Source: Thermoplasmata archaeon
GTDB taxonomy: Archaea; Thermoplasmatota; Thermoplasmata; Lutacidiplasmatales; UBA184
Direction: 5' to 3'
NCBI GenBank assembly: GCA_035622275.1
Contig: DASPVQ010000020.1
Coordinates: 183,038-247,037, forward strand
DNA: 64,000 nt
The translations under genes and the position numbers were made by a program. This document shows positions 52,226-60,156 of this stretch, piece after piece (position 1 is the stretch's first letter; the number at the start of each line of letters is the position of its first letter). The notes below the pieces were generated by a model that saw only the letters and a program-made list of their open reading frames with translations, was not told where the DNA came from and ran no database searches.

Positions 52226-52528
52226 CTAGCCGGTTGCGCGCCCCCGCTCGCCGGCGGCTTCCGTCCCGGGAAGCCCGAGCAAGGCACGCAGGCGTTCGAA
52301 CGCTCGCGTTGCTGCGGCCGCGTCGCGCGTCTTGAACAGGATGCGTCCGCTGCGGCTGATCGTCGCCTCGGGGTCGGTGGCCGCGAGCAGCATCACGCGC
52401 GCATCGACCACCGCGATGCCCTCCGCTTCGAGGGTCCGACGGACCCGATCCAGATTCAGTCGCAGCGCCGGATGCGGGACCGCCTCGTATCCACCGCCGC
52501 CCGAGCAGATCCGCAGCGACCGGTACAT
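52226..52528 (-). CDS. Small uncharacterised alpha/beta protein
   Basis: 100 residues from ATG 52528. The pattern is NLDRVRRTLEAEGIAVVDARVMLLAAT, followed by EATISRSGRILFKTRDAAAATRAFERL. This reads as a helix-strand-strand-strand-helix unit with an SGRILFKTRD hairpin. It recalls one half of a TBP saddle or similar small alpha/beta repeats, but that is only a visual resemblance. There is no transmembrane segment and no metal motif. The thiolase promoter would fall in its 3' part. Confidence 0.55.
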   Translation of the reverse strand: MYRSLRICSGGGGYEAVPHPALRLNLDRVRRTLEAEGIAVVDARVMLLAATDPEATISRSGRILFKTRDAAAATRAFERLRALLGLPGTEAAGERGRATG

Positions 52529-52615
52529 CGCGGCCCTCAGCCGGCGCGCTGGCCCGGCGTCAAGGATCCGATCCCGCTCGTCGCGGGCCGGCGGACTCGG
52601 TCCGGTCGCGCGGGA

Positions 52616-53260
52616 CTATACGTACTGCTTGCAGTCGTAGCAGTAGTAGCGTCCGTACTGGGGGACGTAGGTGGTCGGCTTTCCGCAGGTCCCGCAGAAC
52701 GGTGCCGCCTGGGCGCCCGGAGGCGGAGCCGCCGGCGGCGCAGCCGCCGTGGGAGCGGGCGCCGGTGCCGGCGCCGGTGGGGCGCCCCACGCAGGGGGCG
52801 CGCCGGGCGGAGGCATCTGGCCGCTCGCCATCGCGCGGGACTGGTTGATCAGCGGGTCGAACTTCAGGTACGCGATCAGCAGGATCACGCCGAGGATGAT
52901 CCCGAAGATGAAGCCCAGGATCATCCAGAGCAGCGTCTGGGACTTGGCCGCCTCGTACTGGTGGCTGTTGACCTTGGCCTCGATCTGCTTGGTCTGGGTC
53001 CAGACGAGGAAGAGGAACACGCCCGCGATCGCGAGGTAAATGGCCGGGATCAGCGCGCCGGCGATCGCTCCGCCACAGTAGGGGTCGAAGCCGATGTAGG
53101 TCGCACAGATGCTGGCGAGGTACGCGATCCATGCGACGTAGGCAATGCCTCCGATCAGCAGCAGAATGCCGAAGATCAGCGCGAGCAATCGCGCAATGTG
53201 CAGCATCGAGCGGATCGACTGCGCTTCGGCGGGCTCTTGGTATCCCATCGCGTTCAGCAT
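52616..53260 (-). CDS. Membrane protein with C-terminal zinc ribbon
   Basis: 214 residues from ATG 53260. Three or four hydrophobic helices lie at about residues 22-50, 62-86 and 108-132, then a Pro/Ala linker (about 145-185). A C-terminal zinc ribbon follows (FCGTCGKPTTYVPQYGRYYCYDCKQYV). Membrane anchors joined to a zinc ribbon by a flexible linker are common in Thermoplasmatota, but no function is known. A GTTTAAGTAG TATA element (about 53301-53310) lies about 45 bp upstream. Confidence 0.78.
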   Translation of the reverse strand: MLNAMGYQEPAEAQSIRSMLHIARLLALIFGILLLIGGIAYVAWIAYLASICATYIGFDPYCGGAIAGALIPAIYLAIAGVFLFLVWTQTKQIEAKVNSHQYEAAKSQTLLWMILGFIFGIILGVILLIAYLKFDPLINQSRAMASGQMPPPGAPPAWGAPPAPAPAPAPTAAAPPAAPPPGAQAAPFCGTCGKPTTYVPQYGRYYCYDCKQYV

Positions 53261-53356
53261 CGCGAACTCTCCGTAAGGGCGAGGGGGGGACCCATCCGCC
53301 GCCTACTTAAACGTAGCGAATTTTTCGCGCCCCGGCCTTTCGCGCGCGGCCCGTCG

Positions 53357-53983
53357 TCAAAGCACGACGGCCTTGCGGACGCAGTCATCGACGATCTGCT
53401 CGACGTCGAGGAGCTCCTCTTCTCGCACGATCTGGACGAGGTTCGAGCGGGTCGCGGGTCGGTCGGGGACGGCCTGGCAGCAGACGCCGGGGCGCGTCGA
53501 GATCCCGTAGGTGCCGATCTCCTTCGCCACGGCCTCGATCTCCTGCTTGTCGAAGCCGATGAGAGGCCGCACGATCGGGAGGCGCACGGCCACCGTCGCG
53601 CTGTGCATGTTCGACAGCGTCTGCGACGCGACCTGTCCGAGGGCCTCCCCCGTCACGAGGAAGGACGCGGCCTCGCGCTCGGCGACGCGTTCGGCCGACC
53701 GCCACATGAAGCGCCGGCAGAGCACGCAGCCCACGTGGCGATCGGTGGTCCGCATCAGCGTCGTCTGCGTCGAACCGTGGGGAACGACGTACAGCGGGAT
53801 CGCCTGGCGGTAGCGCGCACGCAGCAGACCAAGGTGATCGACGACCTTCTCGAGCGGCGAGTCGTCGGTGAACGGCCGGTTGTCCATGTGGACGGCGAGC
53901 ATCTCGTGGCCCTGGCGGAGCAGGAGGTCGAGCGCCACCGGCGAGTCGATGCCGCCGCTCATCAACATCACGCCTCGCGCCAT
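53357..53983 (-). CDS. ThiI-type PP-loop sulfurtransferase domain protein (no THUMP)
   Basis: 208 residues, stand-alone. PP-loop VMLMSGGIDSPVALDLLLRQG at the N-terminus, then VGCVLCRRFMWRSAERVAEREAASFLVTGEALGQVASQTLSNM and RPLIGFDKQEIEAVAKEIGTY, as in the catalytic part of ThiI. ThiI makes 4-thiouridine at tRNA position 8 (and sulfur for thiamine in bacteria). The N-terminal ferredoxin-like and THUMP domains that bind tRNA are absent; the frame has nothing convincing upstream. It may use another RNA-binding partner or a different substrate. Confidence 0.82.
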   Translation of the reverse strand: MARGVMLMSGGIDSPVALDLLLRQGHEMLAVHMDNRPFTDDSPLEKVVDHLGLLRARYRQAIPLYVVPHGSTQTTLMRTTDRHVGCVLCRRFMWRSAERVAEREAASFLVTGEALGQVASQTLSNMHSATVAVRLPIVRPLIGFDKQEIEAVAKEIGTYGISTRPGVCCQAVPDRPATRSNLVQIVREEELLDVEQIVDDCVRKAVVL

Positions 53984-54041
53984 CGACGCCGAATATCGCG
54001 ACCCCGTTCTTTAGACCATCCGTGCCCGCACGGACCTCGGC

Positions 54042-54464
54042 CTAATCGGGGACCGGGCCGAAGAACTCGATCCAGTTGCCGTCCGGGTCCCGGGCGTAGA
54101 TGATGTTCTCGTATCGCTCCCGGATGCGCGCGACGATCGGGAGTCCCTGGCGCCGCAGGCGGCGCTCACAGGCCGCGACGTCCGACACGCGGAAGCCGAG
54201 GTGGTCGAATTCCGAGCCCCGACGGAACGGCTCGAAGAATCGGGTCCTGCGCGGGTAGAAGTTGAGCTCGAGCCGCTGGGCGGCACCGGGGAACGACAGG
54301 TGCACCCAGCGTCCGCCGTGCTCCATGCGGCCGCGGCGGTGGACCCGAAAGCCAAGCCGCCGGTAGAATCGAAGCGACCGCGGCAGATCGCGGACGCGAA
54401 GGCCGGCGTAAACGAACTGCACCTTCAATCGCGGCACGACCGCGCGAGAGCTCCAGCGTCCCAT
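54042..54464 (-). CDS. VOC-family (glyoxalase/dioxygenase) protein
   Basis: 140 residues from ATG 54464. Two beta-alpha-beta-beta-beta modules: FVYAGLRVRDLPRSLRFYRRLGFRV, then SEFDHLGFRVSDVAACERRL and DPDGNWIEFFGP, with the His and Glu metal ligands of the second module. The first-module ligand position is Tyr, so the metal site may differ from glyoxalase I. The substrate is unknown. The start is uncertain, and a GTG or TTG a few codons later is possible. Divergent from the hydrolase at 54550. Confidence 0.75.
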   Translation of the reverse strand: MGRWSSRAVVPRLKVQFVYAGLRVRDLPRSLRFYRRLGFRVHRRGRMEHGGRWVHLSFPGAAQRLELNFYPRRTRFFEPFRRGSEFDHLGFRVSDVAACERRLRRQGLPIVARIRERYENIIYARDPDGNWIEFFGPVPD

Positions 54465-54549
54465 AACCCTGAGCGCTCGCCGCCGCGGACGCCCGTCACG
54501 GGAACTGCCCCGGCGCGACGGGTAAATACGGAGGCCCGGTCGGCGCGCG

Positions 54550-55371
54550 GTGACCGACGCACCGAGCGCACCGGTCGCGCTCTTCGCACGCGACGAGGGA
54601 AAGGGTGCCCCCCTGCTGCTGCTCCACACGGTCGGCGGGAGCCACGCCGTCTGGGACGGGGTGCTTCCGGTCCTTGCCCGCGACCTTCGGGTCCTGGCGC
54701 CGGACCTGCGGGGGCACGGCCGGTCGCCCCTTCCCGACGGAGCGGGATTCTCGTTCGAGGAACTCGAGGGAGACCTGCTCGCGCTGCTCGACGCCAAGGG
54801 CATCGAGTCCGCCTATGTCGTCGGGCTCTCCGGCGGGGCGCTCCTCGCGTTACGATTGACGCTCGATCACCCCGAGCGGGTCCGGGGGCTCGTGATGGTG
54901 AGCGGCGCGGCCTACACCGACAACCACACGCGCGCGATCACCCAGCGGTGGGCCGACACGCTGGAGAAGGAGGGGCGCGACGCGCTCGGCCTTCGGATGC
55001 TGAAGGATCTGTACTATCCGGACTGGATCGAGGCGCACCTCGACTTCGCCGACACCGTGCGCGCGGCGGTGATGCGGCAGGACCTTGCTCCCACGACGCG
55101 ATGGGCGGGCGCGATGGAGCGCTTCGACGAACGCGCCCGGATCGCGAGCGTGGCGCGGCCGACCCTGATCGTCCAGGCGATGGACGACCAGGTCGTCGAC
55201 GCGTCACACGGTCGCATCCTGCGCCAGTCGATCCCGGACTCCCAGATCCGCATCCTGCCGCAGACCGGGCACATGGTCCCTATCGAGCGGCCGGAGGAGA
55301 CGAGCGCGGCGGTGGCCGAGTTCGTCCGGGTCGTCGAGGCCCGGCGGAGCACGGGGCCGCGATCCACGTGA
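54550..55371 (+). CDS. Alpha/beta-fold hydrolase
   Basis: 273 residues from GTG 54550; GGTAAATACG about 25 bp upstream is the TATA box. Motifs: LLLLHTVGGSHAVWDGVLPVLA, LAPDLRGHGRSPLP, VVGLSGGALLALRL (nucleophile Ser of GLSGG), VQAMDDQVVDASHG (acid) and LPQTGHMVPIERPEE (His). It resembles 3-oxoadipate enol-lactonase/haloperoxidase-like hydrolases. The nucleophile elbow is GLSGG rather than GxSxG with two residues, still within the family. Substrate unknown. Confidence 0.87.
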   Translation: MTDAPSAPVALFARDEGKGAPLLLLHTVGGSHAVWDGVLPVLARDLRVLAPDLRGHGRSPLPDGAGFSFEELEGDLLALLDAKGIESAYVVGLSGGALLALRLTLDHPERVRGLVMVSGAAYTDNHTRAITQRWADTLEKEGRDALGLRMLKDLYYPDWIEAHLDFADTVRAAVMRQDLAPTTRWAGAMERFDERARIASVARPTLIVQAMDDQVVDASHGRILRQSIPDSQIRILPQTGHMVPIERPEETSAAVAEFVRVVEARRSTGPRST

Positions 55372-55427
55372 ACCCGGCGACGGCCCGCGCCGTCGGGCTT
55401 ATGAGGCGCCCGGCGAATCGGGCGGTG

Positions 55428-55598
55428 ATGGCCGACGACGCGGCGGAGATGGCCGAGCGGCTGGAACAGCTGGAAAAGGACCTCAAGGATCTGCGCGCTC
55501 GACTCGCGGTCCTCGAGCGCCAGCTCGATCCTCGTTCGGAGCACCCGTCGGACCGCCAGGCCGTGCGCGAGAAGGTCGCCTACGACTGGCAGGCCTGA
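55428..55598 (+). CDS. Short coiled-coil protein
   Basis: 56 residues from ATG 55428. A GGCTTATGAG TATA-like element lies about 25 bp upstream, so the start looks leaderless; an ATG inside that element is rejected. Residues 5-35 form a charged coiled coil (AERLEQLEKDLKDLRARLAVLERQL). The tail HPSDRQAVREKVAYDWQA may bind another protein. The gene stop is 3 bp before the NUDIX start. Confidence 0.6.
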   Translation: MADDAAEMAERLEQLEKDLKDLRARLAVLERQLDPRSEHPSDRQAVREKVAYDWQA

Positions 55599-55600
55599 TC

Positions 55601-56263
55601 GTGGCGGGGCCGGCCGTCGCCGCGGACGGCGCCGCGCCCCGGACGATCGCGGGCCTGCTCGGGCGCCACGCCGACACCTCGCCACCCGTCGGGACCGCGG
55701 GGGCTTCGGTAACGATCGTCCTCCGGCAGGGCCGGGTCGAGGTCGAGGTTCTCCTGATCGAGCGAACGGAACGGACGACCGACCCCGCCTCCGGCCAGGT
55801 CGCCCTGCCGGGGGGGCACGTGGAGGAGGTGGACTCTTCGCTGGCCCGGACCGCGCTCCGGGAGCTCGACGAGGAGGTGGGCCTCGCGGAGTCCGACCTT
55901 GCGGGCCCGATCCGCTACGTCGAGACGAAGGACGCCCCCCGCTTCCGCCTGGCGGTGGCCGTGTTCGCCGCGGAGCTCGGGGCGGATTCGGGCCCTCCCT
56001 CCGCTCGCAGCCGCGACGAGGTCGCCCACATCTTTTGGCTGCCACGCTCGGCCCTCGCCGCCACCCGCCGCGTACCCCGGGACACCACGCTCGGGTGGAT
56101 CGACGTCAGCGCCACGGTCTACGAGGGTCACGTGCTGTGGGGGTTCACCCGACGCGTGCTGCGGGACTTCTTCGCGTTGCCCGCCGAGGACGAGCTGGTC
56201 GGGCTCCCCTTCGCGCCACGGCGCACCACCGAGGGCGGGGCCGTTCCCGGCGCGGGTTCCTGA
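55601..56263 (+). CDS. NUDIX hydrolase (CoA pyrophosphatase-like)
   Basis: 220 residues from GTG 55601. The Nudix box lies at about residues 69-91 (GGHVEEVDSSLARTALRELDEEVGL), preceded by SGQVALPGG, as in NudL-type CoA diphosphatases (UPF0035-like pattern). A DEVAHIFWLPRSAL segment and a WGFTRRVLRDFF helix follow. It likely hydrolyses CoA or acyl-CoA, or another nucleoside diphosphate derivative, which would fit the lipid-catabolic gene set. The exact substrate is inferred. Confidence 0.85.
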   Translation: MAGPAVAADGAAPRTIAGLLGRHADTSPPVGTAGASVTIVLRQGRVEVEVLLIERTERTTDPASGQVALPGGHVEEVDSSLARTALRELDEEVGLAESDLAGPIRYVETKDAPRFRLAVAVFAAELGADSGPPSARSRDEVAHIFWLPRSALAATRRVPRDTTLGWIDVSATVYEGHVLWGFTRRVLRDFFALPAEDELVGLPFAPRRTTEGGAVPGAGS

Positions 56264-56306
56264 GCTTCGGCCGGGATCTCATCTACCCGTCCGGACTCCT
56301 CGGCGC

Positions 56307-56522
56307 GTGCCGTGGACTCGCACGATCCACCTGACCTGCCCGAAGTGCGCTACCGGCTTCGACTTCGAGTTCATCCCGGGCGCCTCGCTCACCGGCCTTC
56401 GGCTGGGGAGCTCGCGCTACATGCGCTGCCCCATCTGCCGCCGATTCTCCGTCTTCCCGATGCACCCGGCCGAGGCGAGCCCGCCGACTCTCTCCCAGGA
56501 GACGCCGCCGACCGCCCGGTGA
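56307..56522 (+). CDS. Small zinc-ribbon protein
   Basis: 71 residues from GTG 56307. CPKC at about residue 11 and CPIC at about residue 41 form one four-Cys zinc ribbon around FDFEFIPGASLTGLRLG. The tail is disordered. Such single ribbons often pair with membrane or transcription proteins. The next gene (a small membrane protein) starts 14 bp later on the same strand. Confidence 0.65.
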   Translation: MPWTRTIHLTCPKCATGFDFEFIPGASLTGLRLGSSRYMRCPICRRFSVFPMHPAEASPPTLSQETPPTAR

Positions 56523-56535
56523 TCCGCGGCCGAAG

Positions 56536-56757
56536 ATGCCCGAGACCTCGGATGCCCCGCCGCGATTCAGTGACGCCCGGGTCACGGTGCGCTGGGTCCT
56601 GCGGCTGATCGTGCCGATCGTGGTGATCACGACGCTCGTGGCGGTCGAGTTCCCGAGGCCGGCGGTCGCCGTCGGCGCCGCGGTGACGGTCGTGGGGTCG
56701 CTCGTGGCGATCCTCGCGTTCGGGCTGTGGCGCGTCCGCCTCCCGCGCACCCGGTGA
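56536..56757 (+). CDS. Small two-TM membrane protein
   Basis: 73 residues from ATG 56536. Two hydrophobic helices lie at about residues 21-40 and 45-66, between a polar N-terminus and a basic C-terminus (LWRVRLPRTR). Family unknown. It directly follows the zinc-ribbon gene and precedes the TBP promoter. Confidence 0.6.
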   Translation: MPETSDAPPRFSDARVTVRWVLRLIVPIVVITTLVAVEFPRPAVAVGAAVTVVGSLVAILAFGLWRVRLPRTR

Positions 56758-56812
56758 CGCGGCTCGCCCGGGGTGCCGGAGTCGCCCGGTGCGGCCCAAA
56801 AATCGCGGAGCA

Positions 56813-56832
56813 TTTATATACCACTTTATATA
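56813..56832 (+). promoter_or_regulatory. Tandem TATA boxes of the TBP gene
   Basis: Two identical octamers TTTATATA occur at 56813-56820 and 56825-56832, starting exactly 12 bp apart. The second is 24 bp before the GTG at 56856, fitting a leaderless transcript. The first would start transcription too far upstream or act as a competing TBP site. An autoregulatory role is plausible. Confidence 0.65.
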
Positions 56833-56855
56833 CTCCCGCGCCGGGGATATCGTTG

Positions 56856-57401
56856 GTGAAGATTCGAATCGAGAACGTGGTCGCGTCGACGTCCCTCGGC
56901 GACGAGCTCGACCTGCAGTCGATCGCGCTCGGGCTCGACGGCGCGGAATACGAGCCCGAACAGTTCCCCGGGCTCATCTATCGGCTGAAGCAGCCGAAGA
57001 CCGCGATCCTGCTGTTCCGCTCGGGCAAGGTCGTCTGCACCGGCGCGAAGAGCATGCACGAGGTCGAGGAGTCGATCCGAACGGTCGCCGCCCAGATCAA
57101 GAAGGGCGGTCAGAAGATCAACATGCACCCGAAGATCGAGGTCCAGAACATCGTCGCGAGTTCCGATCTCGAGAGCGAGATCAACCTCAACGCGATCGCC
57201 GTAACGCTCGGCCTCGACCGGGTCGAGTACGAGCCGGAGCAGTTCCCCGGCCTCGTGTGCCGGATCGACGAGCCCCGGGTGGTCGTCCTGCTGTTCGGCA
57301 GCGGCAAGCTCGTCTGCACGGGCGCGCGCAAGCCGTCCGACGTCGAGGTCGCCGTCAAGAAGATCACCAAGGAGCTCCAGGGCGCGGGTCTCCTGCGCTA
57401 G
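56856..57401 (+). CDS. tbp: TATA-box-binding protein
   Basis: 181 residues from GTG 56856; a TTG one codon earlier and longer upstream frame are less likely. The saddle is made of two repeats. In the first: IENVVASTSLG, EPEQFPGLIYRLKQPKTAILLFRSGKVVCTGAKS. In the second: VQNIVASSDLESEINLNAIA, EPEQFPGLVCRIDEPRVVVLLFGSGKLVCTGARK. Both phenylalanine pairs that kink DNA are present. TBP recruits TFB and RNA polymerase to promoters. A spacer of about 10 residues between repeats (KKGGQKINMHPK) is usual. Stands behind tandem TATA boxes. Confidence 0.97.
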   Translation: MKIRIENVVASTSLGDELDLQSIALGLDGAEYEPEQFPGLIYRLKQPKTAILLFRSGKVVCTGAKSMHEVEESIRTVAAQIKKGGQKINMHPKIEVQNIVASSDLESEINLNAIAVTLGLDRVEYEPEQFPGLVCRIDEPRVVVLLFGSGKLVCTGARKPSDVEVAVKKITKELQGAGLLR

Positions 57402-57426
57402 GCCGGGGCGCACGGGGACGGCCGGG

Positions 57427-58299
57427 GTGCCGCTACCGGACGGCCTTCCGGTCGTCGACCACCACTGCCATCTCTCCCCGCACGGCGAGGGGGTCGCCGC
57501 GGCCCGCCGGTTTCGGGCTGCGGGCGGAACCCACCTGTTCCTCGCCACCCAGAACTATACCGGAAGCGTTGCGCGCTCGCTCGACGACTACGCCGGGCAG
57601 TTCGAGACCACAATCCGCCTCGCCGCGCGGGTTCGCGCGGACGCAGGCGTCGTCGCCTACCCCGTCGTCGCACCGTACCCGGTCGACCTCGTGGAGCAGG
57701 CCCGGACGATCGGCCTCGCCGAGGCCGAAGCGCTGCACCGGTCCGCGCTCGATCTCGCGGGCCGCGCGGTAGCGGAAGGCCGCGCCGTCGCCATCGGCGA
57801 GGTCGGCCGCGCCCACTTCCCGGTCAACGCGGCGATCGCGGCGGCGCTCGACCGGGTCCTGGACCATGCCCTCGCCGTGGCCCGCGACGCCCGCTGCCCG
57901 GCGATCCTCCACAGCGAGGACCTCGACGCGGCCGGCTACCGCGAGCTGGCGACGCGAGCACGAGGGGTCGGCCTTCGGCCCGAGCGGGTCGTCAAGCATT
58001 ACGCCCGCGGCCGAGTGCCGACGCCGCTGCGCGACGGCCTCGTCCCGTCGTACCTCGCCGCTCGGGATCTCGTGGGCGAGGTCGTCGGAGATCCGGCGCC
58101 GTGGTTCCTGGAGACCGATTTTCTCGACGATCCCCGCCGGCCGGGAGCCGTGCTCGACCTCGCCACGGTCCCACGGCGCGCCCGGGCGATCGCCGAAGGC
58201 ACCCCCGGCGGGGCGGAACGCCTGGTCGTGCCGTTCGTGGAGTCGATCGCGCGGGTGTATGGCCTCGACCTGGAGGCGCCGCGGGAGCGGGGACCCTGA
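57427..58299 (+). CDS. TatD-related metal-dependent hydrolase
   Basis: 290 residues from GTG 57427. TIM-barrel with VVDHHCHLSPHGEGV (first metal ligands HxH), AIGEVGRAHFPV (Glu), ILHSEDLD (His) and VKHYA, plus FLETDFLDDPRRPGAV (final Asp). This is the archaeal TatD-like group, sometimes called a potential deoxyribonuclease or amidohydrolase. The substrate is not known. It precedes thymidylate kinase by 26 bp. Confidence 0.85.
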   Translation: MPLPDGLPVVDHHCHLSPHGEGVAAARRFRAAGGTHLFLATQNYTGSVARSLDDYAGQFETTIRLAARVRADAGVVAYPVVAPYPVDLVEQARTIGLAEAEALHRSALDLAGRAVAEGRAVAIGEVGRAHFPVNAAIAAALDRVLDHALAVARDARCPAILHSEDLDAAGYRELATRARGVGLRPERVVKHYARGRVPTPLRDGLVPSYLAARDLVGEVVGDPAPWFLETDFLDDPRRPGAVLDLATVPRRARAIAEGTPGGAERLVVPFVESIARVYGLDLEAPRERGP

Positions 58300-58325
58300 C
58301 GCCGTCGCCGCGCCCGCGCGGACGA

Positions 58326-58943
58326 TTGATCGCGATCGAGGGGATCGACGGCTCGGGGAAGAGCACCCTCGTTCGCGCGCTCGCGCGCCGCCTGCGGCGG
58401 CGCGGCTGGTCGGTCGCCCGACGGCACGAACCGGCCGACCCCTCGCTCGGGGTCCTCGCCCAGCGCGCCGGCGTGCTCGACCCGTGGACCGCCGGCGTCT
58501 ACTTCACGATCGACCGGTTCGCGGCGCGCCGGGCCCTGGCGCGCGACCTCGCCCGTCACGACGTGGTGATCGCGGACCGATCGTTCTACTCGACCCTCGC
58601 CTATCAGGGCTCCGCGCTCCCGCCCCGGGACCGCCACCGCCTGGAGCGCCTGCAGCGGCTCGCAACCGTGCCGCCCGACCGGGTGGTCCTGCTCGATCTG
58701 GAGCCGGCCGACGCGCTGCGTCGCGTCGGCGGGCGGGCCGGGCGCCGCGGGCCACTCGAGCGACGCCGGCGGCTCGAGCGCGCCCGACGGGAGTACCGAC
58801 GCCTCGCTTCGCGTGGGCGATGGATCGTCCTGGACGCCCGCGCGTCCCCGAGCGACCTCGCGCGTACGCTCACGGAGCGGCTCGTCCCCGGGCTGCCCCC
58901 GCCGTCCGGTCCGCGCCGGCCCGGAGCCCGACGGCGAAGCTGA
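58326..58943 (+). CDS. tmk: Thymidylate kinase
   Basis: 205 residues from TTG 58326. No ATG or GTG exists close by in frame; the only earlier start is far inside the upstream gene. P-loop IAIEGIDGSGKSTLVRALARRL with the DR motif later (FTIDRFAARRAL), VVIADRSFYSTLAYQG (the catalytic Asp-Arg pair) and VVLLDLEPADALRRV. It phosphorylates dTMP to dTDP. The lid (RAGRRGPLERRRRLERARREY) is Arg-rich. Proper start codon is the weakest part of the call. Confidence 0.85.
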   Translation: MIAIEGIDGSGKSTLVRALARRLRRRGWSVARRHEPADPSLGVLAQRAGVLDPWTAGVYFTIDRFAARRALARDLARHDVVIADRSFYSTLAYQGSALPPRDRHRLERLQRLATVPPDRVVLLDLEPADALRRVGGRAGRRGPLERRRRLERARREYRRLASRGRWIVLDARASPSDLARTLTERLVPGLPPPSGPRRPGARRRS

Positions 58944-58974
58944 TATTGCCCACGCGGGTCGGGGACCGCGCCCC

Positions 58975-60132
58975 ATGAGCCCGCCCGCGTCGCTGTTCCT
59001 CGCCGAGGAGACGCTCGATCCGTCGTTCCTGCCCGCTCGTCTTCCGCACCGCGAGACCGAGCGCGCCCTGCTCGACCGTCGCTTCCGCGCGAGCCTCGCG
59101 AAGGGGCTCGCCTACCACGCGCTGGTGACCGGGGGCGTGGGAAGCGGAAAGACCGCGCTGGTGCGACGCGTCGCGGCGGATCTCGAGAAGGCCGGTCGGC
59201 TGGCGGACCTCCCCGTGCGCTCGGTCTACATCAACTGCTGGCGTCGCGCGAGCGACCGGACGGTGATGCTCGACCTGCTGCGCAGCGTGCACGTCTCGCT
59301 GCCCGACCGGGGCTACAGCCTGTCGGAGATGATCGACGTCTTCGAGCAGGGTCTGCGGCGCAGCCCGCAGCACCTAGTCGTCCTGCTCGACGAGGCGGCG
59401 TCGCTCGTCCGCCAGGAGACCCGGCTCGTCTACCTCCTCTCGCGCTCGCGCGAGGTCGAGCTCGGCTCGATCTCCCTGGTGCTGGTCGCGGTCGAAGACC
59501 TGTTCCCGTACCTCGACGCCCCGAGCCGCTCGAGCTTCGGGGTCACGCACCGGCTCGCCCTCGCCCCGTACGACCGGACGGCCCTCACCGACATCCTGGA
59601 GGAGCGGGCGCGCCTGGCGCTCAGACCGGGCCGCGTGGAGCGCGAGGTCCTCGATCAGGTCGCCCGCATCGCGGCGCCCAACGGCGACGCCCGCTTCGCG
59701 CTCGAGATCCTCGCCGGCGCGGCCCACGCCGCCGAGGACGCCGCCGCGGAGGCGATCACCCCCGAGCACGTCCGACGGGCGAAGGGCTCGCTGCTCCCGA
59801 CCCTCGCCGAAACGCATCTCGAGGCGCTGAGCACGAACCAGCTCAGCGTGCTGCTCGCGCTCAGCCGGTCGTTGAAGCGCCGCGGCGCCGCGGTCGCCAG
59901 CCAGAAGCTCCGGGCGACCCACGCCGCGCTCGTCGAGGAGCTGGGCGCGCCGACGATGAGCCGGACCACGTTCTGGCGGACCCTGAAGGAGCTCGAGCGC
60001 GAGGGCCTCGTGACGCTCGACGCCGGCGATTCCGGCGAGTCGAGCCAGGTCGGCATGGACGAGCTGCCCGCCAGCCTGTTGACCACGCTCCTCGAGGAGC
60101 GGACCGGCGGCGCCCGGTCGCGCAAACGCTAA
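58975..60132 (+). CDS. orc1: Orc1/Cdc6 replication initiator (canonical)
   Basis: 385 residues from ATG 58975; the same frame is open back to 58813 inside tmk. AAA+ ATPase: Walker A TGGVGSGKTALVRR (about residues 53-65), Walker B VVLLDEAASLV (Asp139-Glu140), sensor region and an arginine-finger-like patch. A C-terminal winged helix follows (TMSRTTFWRTLKELEREGLVTL). It binds origins and loads MCM. Unlike the paralogue at 1-1178, both nucleotide motifs are intact. No obvious origin-like A/T-rich region flanks it; it is embedded in a gene run. Confidence 0.92.
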   Translation: MSPPASLFLAEETLDPSFLPARLPHRETERALLDRRFRASLAKGLAYHALVTGGVGSGKTALVRRVAADLEKAGRLADLPVRSVYINCWRRASDRTVMLDLLRSVHVSLPDRGYSLSEMIDVFEQGLRRSPQHLVVLLDEAASLVRQETRLVYLLSRSREVELGSISLVLVAVEDLFPYLDAPSRSSFGVTHRLALAPYDRTALTDILEERARLALRPGRVEREVLDQVARIAAPNGDARFALEILAGAAHAAEDAAAEAITPEHVRRAKGSLLPTLAETHLEALSTNQLSVLLALSRSLKRRGAAVASQKLRATHAALVEELGAPTMSRTTFWRTLKELEREGLVTLDAGDSGESSQVGMDELPASLLTTLLEERTGGARSRKR

Positions 60133-60156
60133 ACCGCGAGCCCCTGTCGGCGGGCG

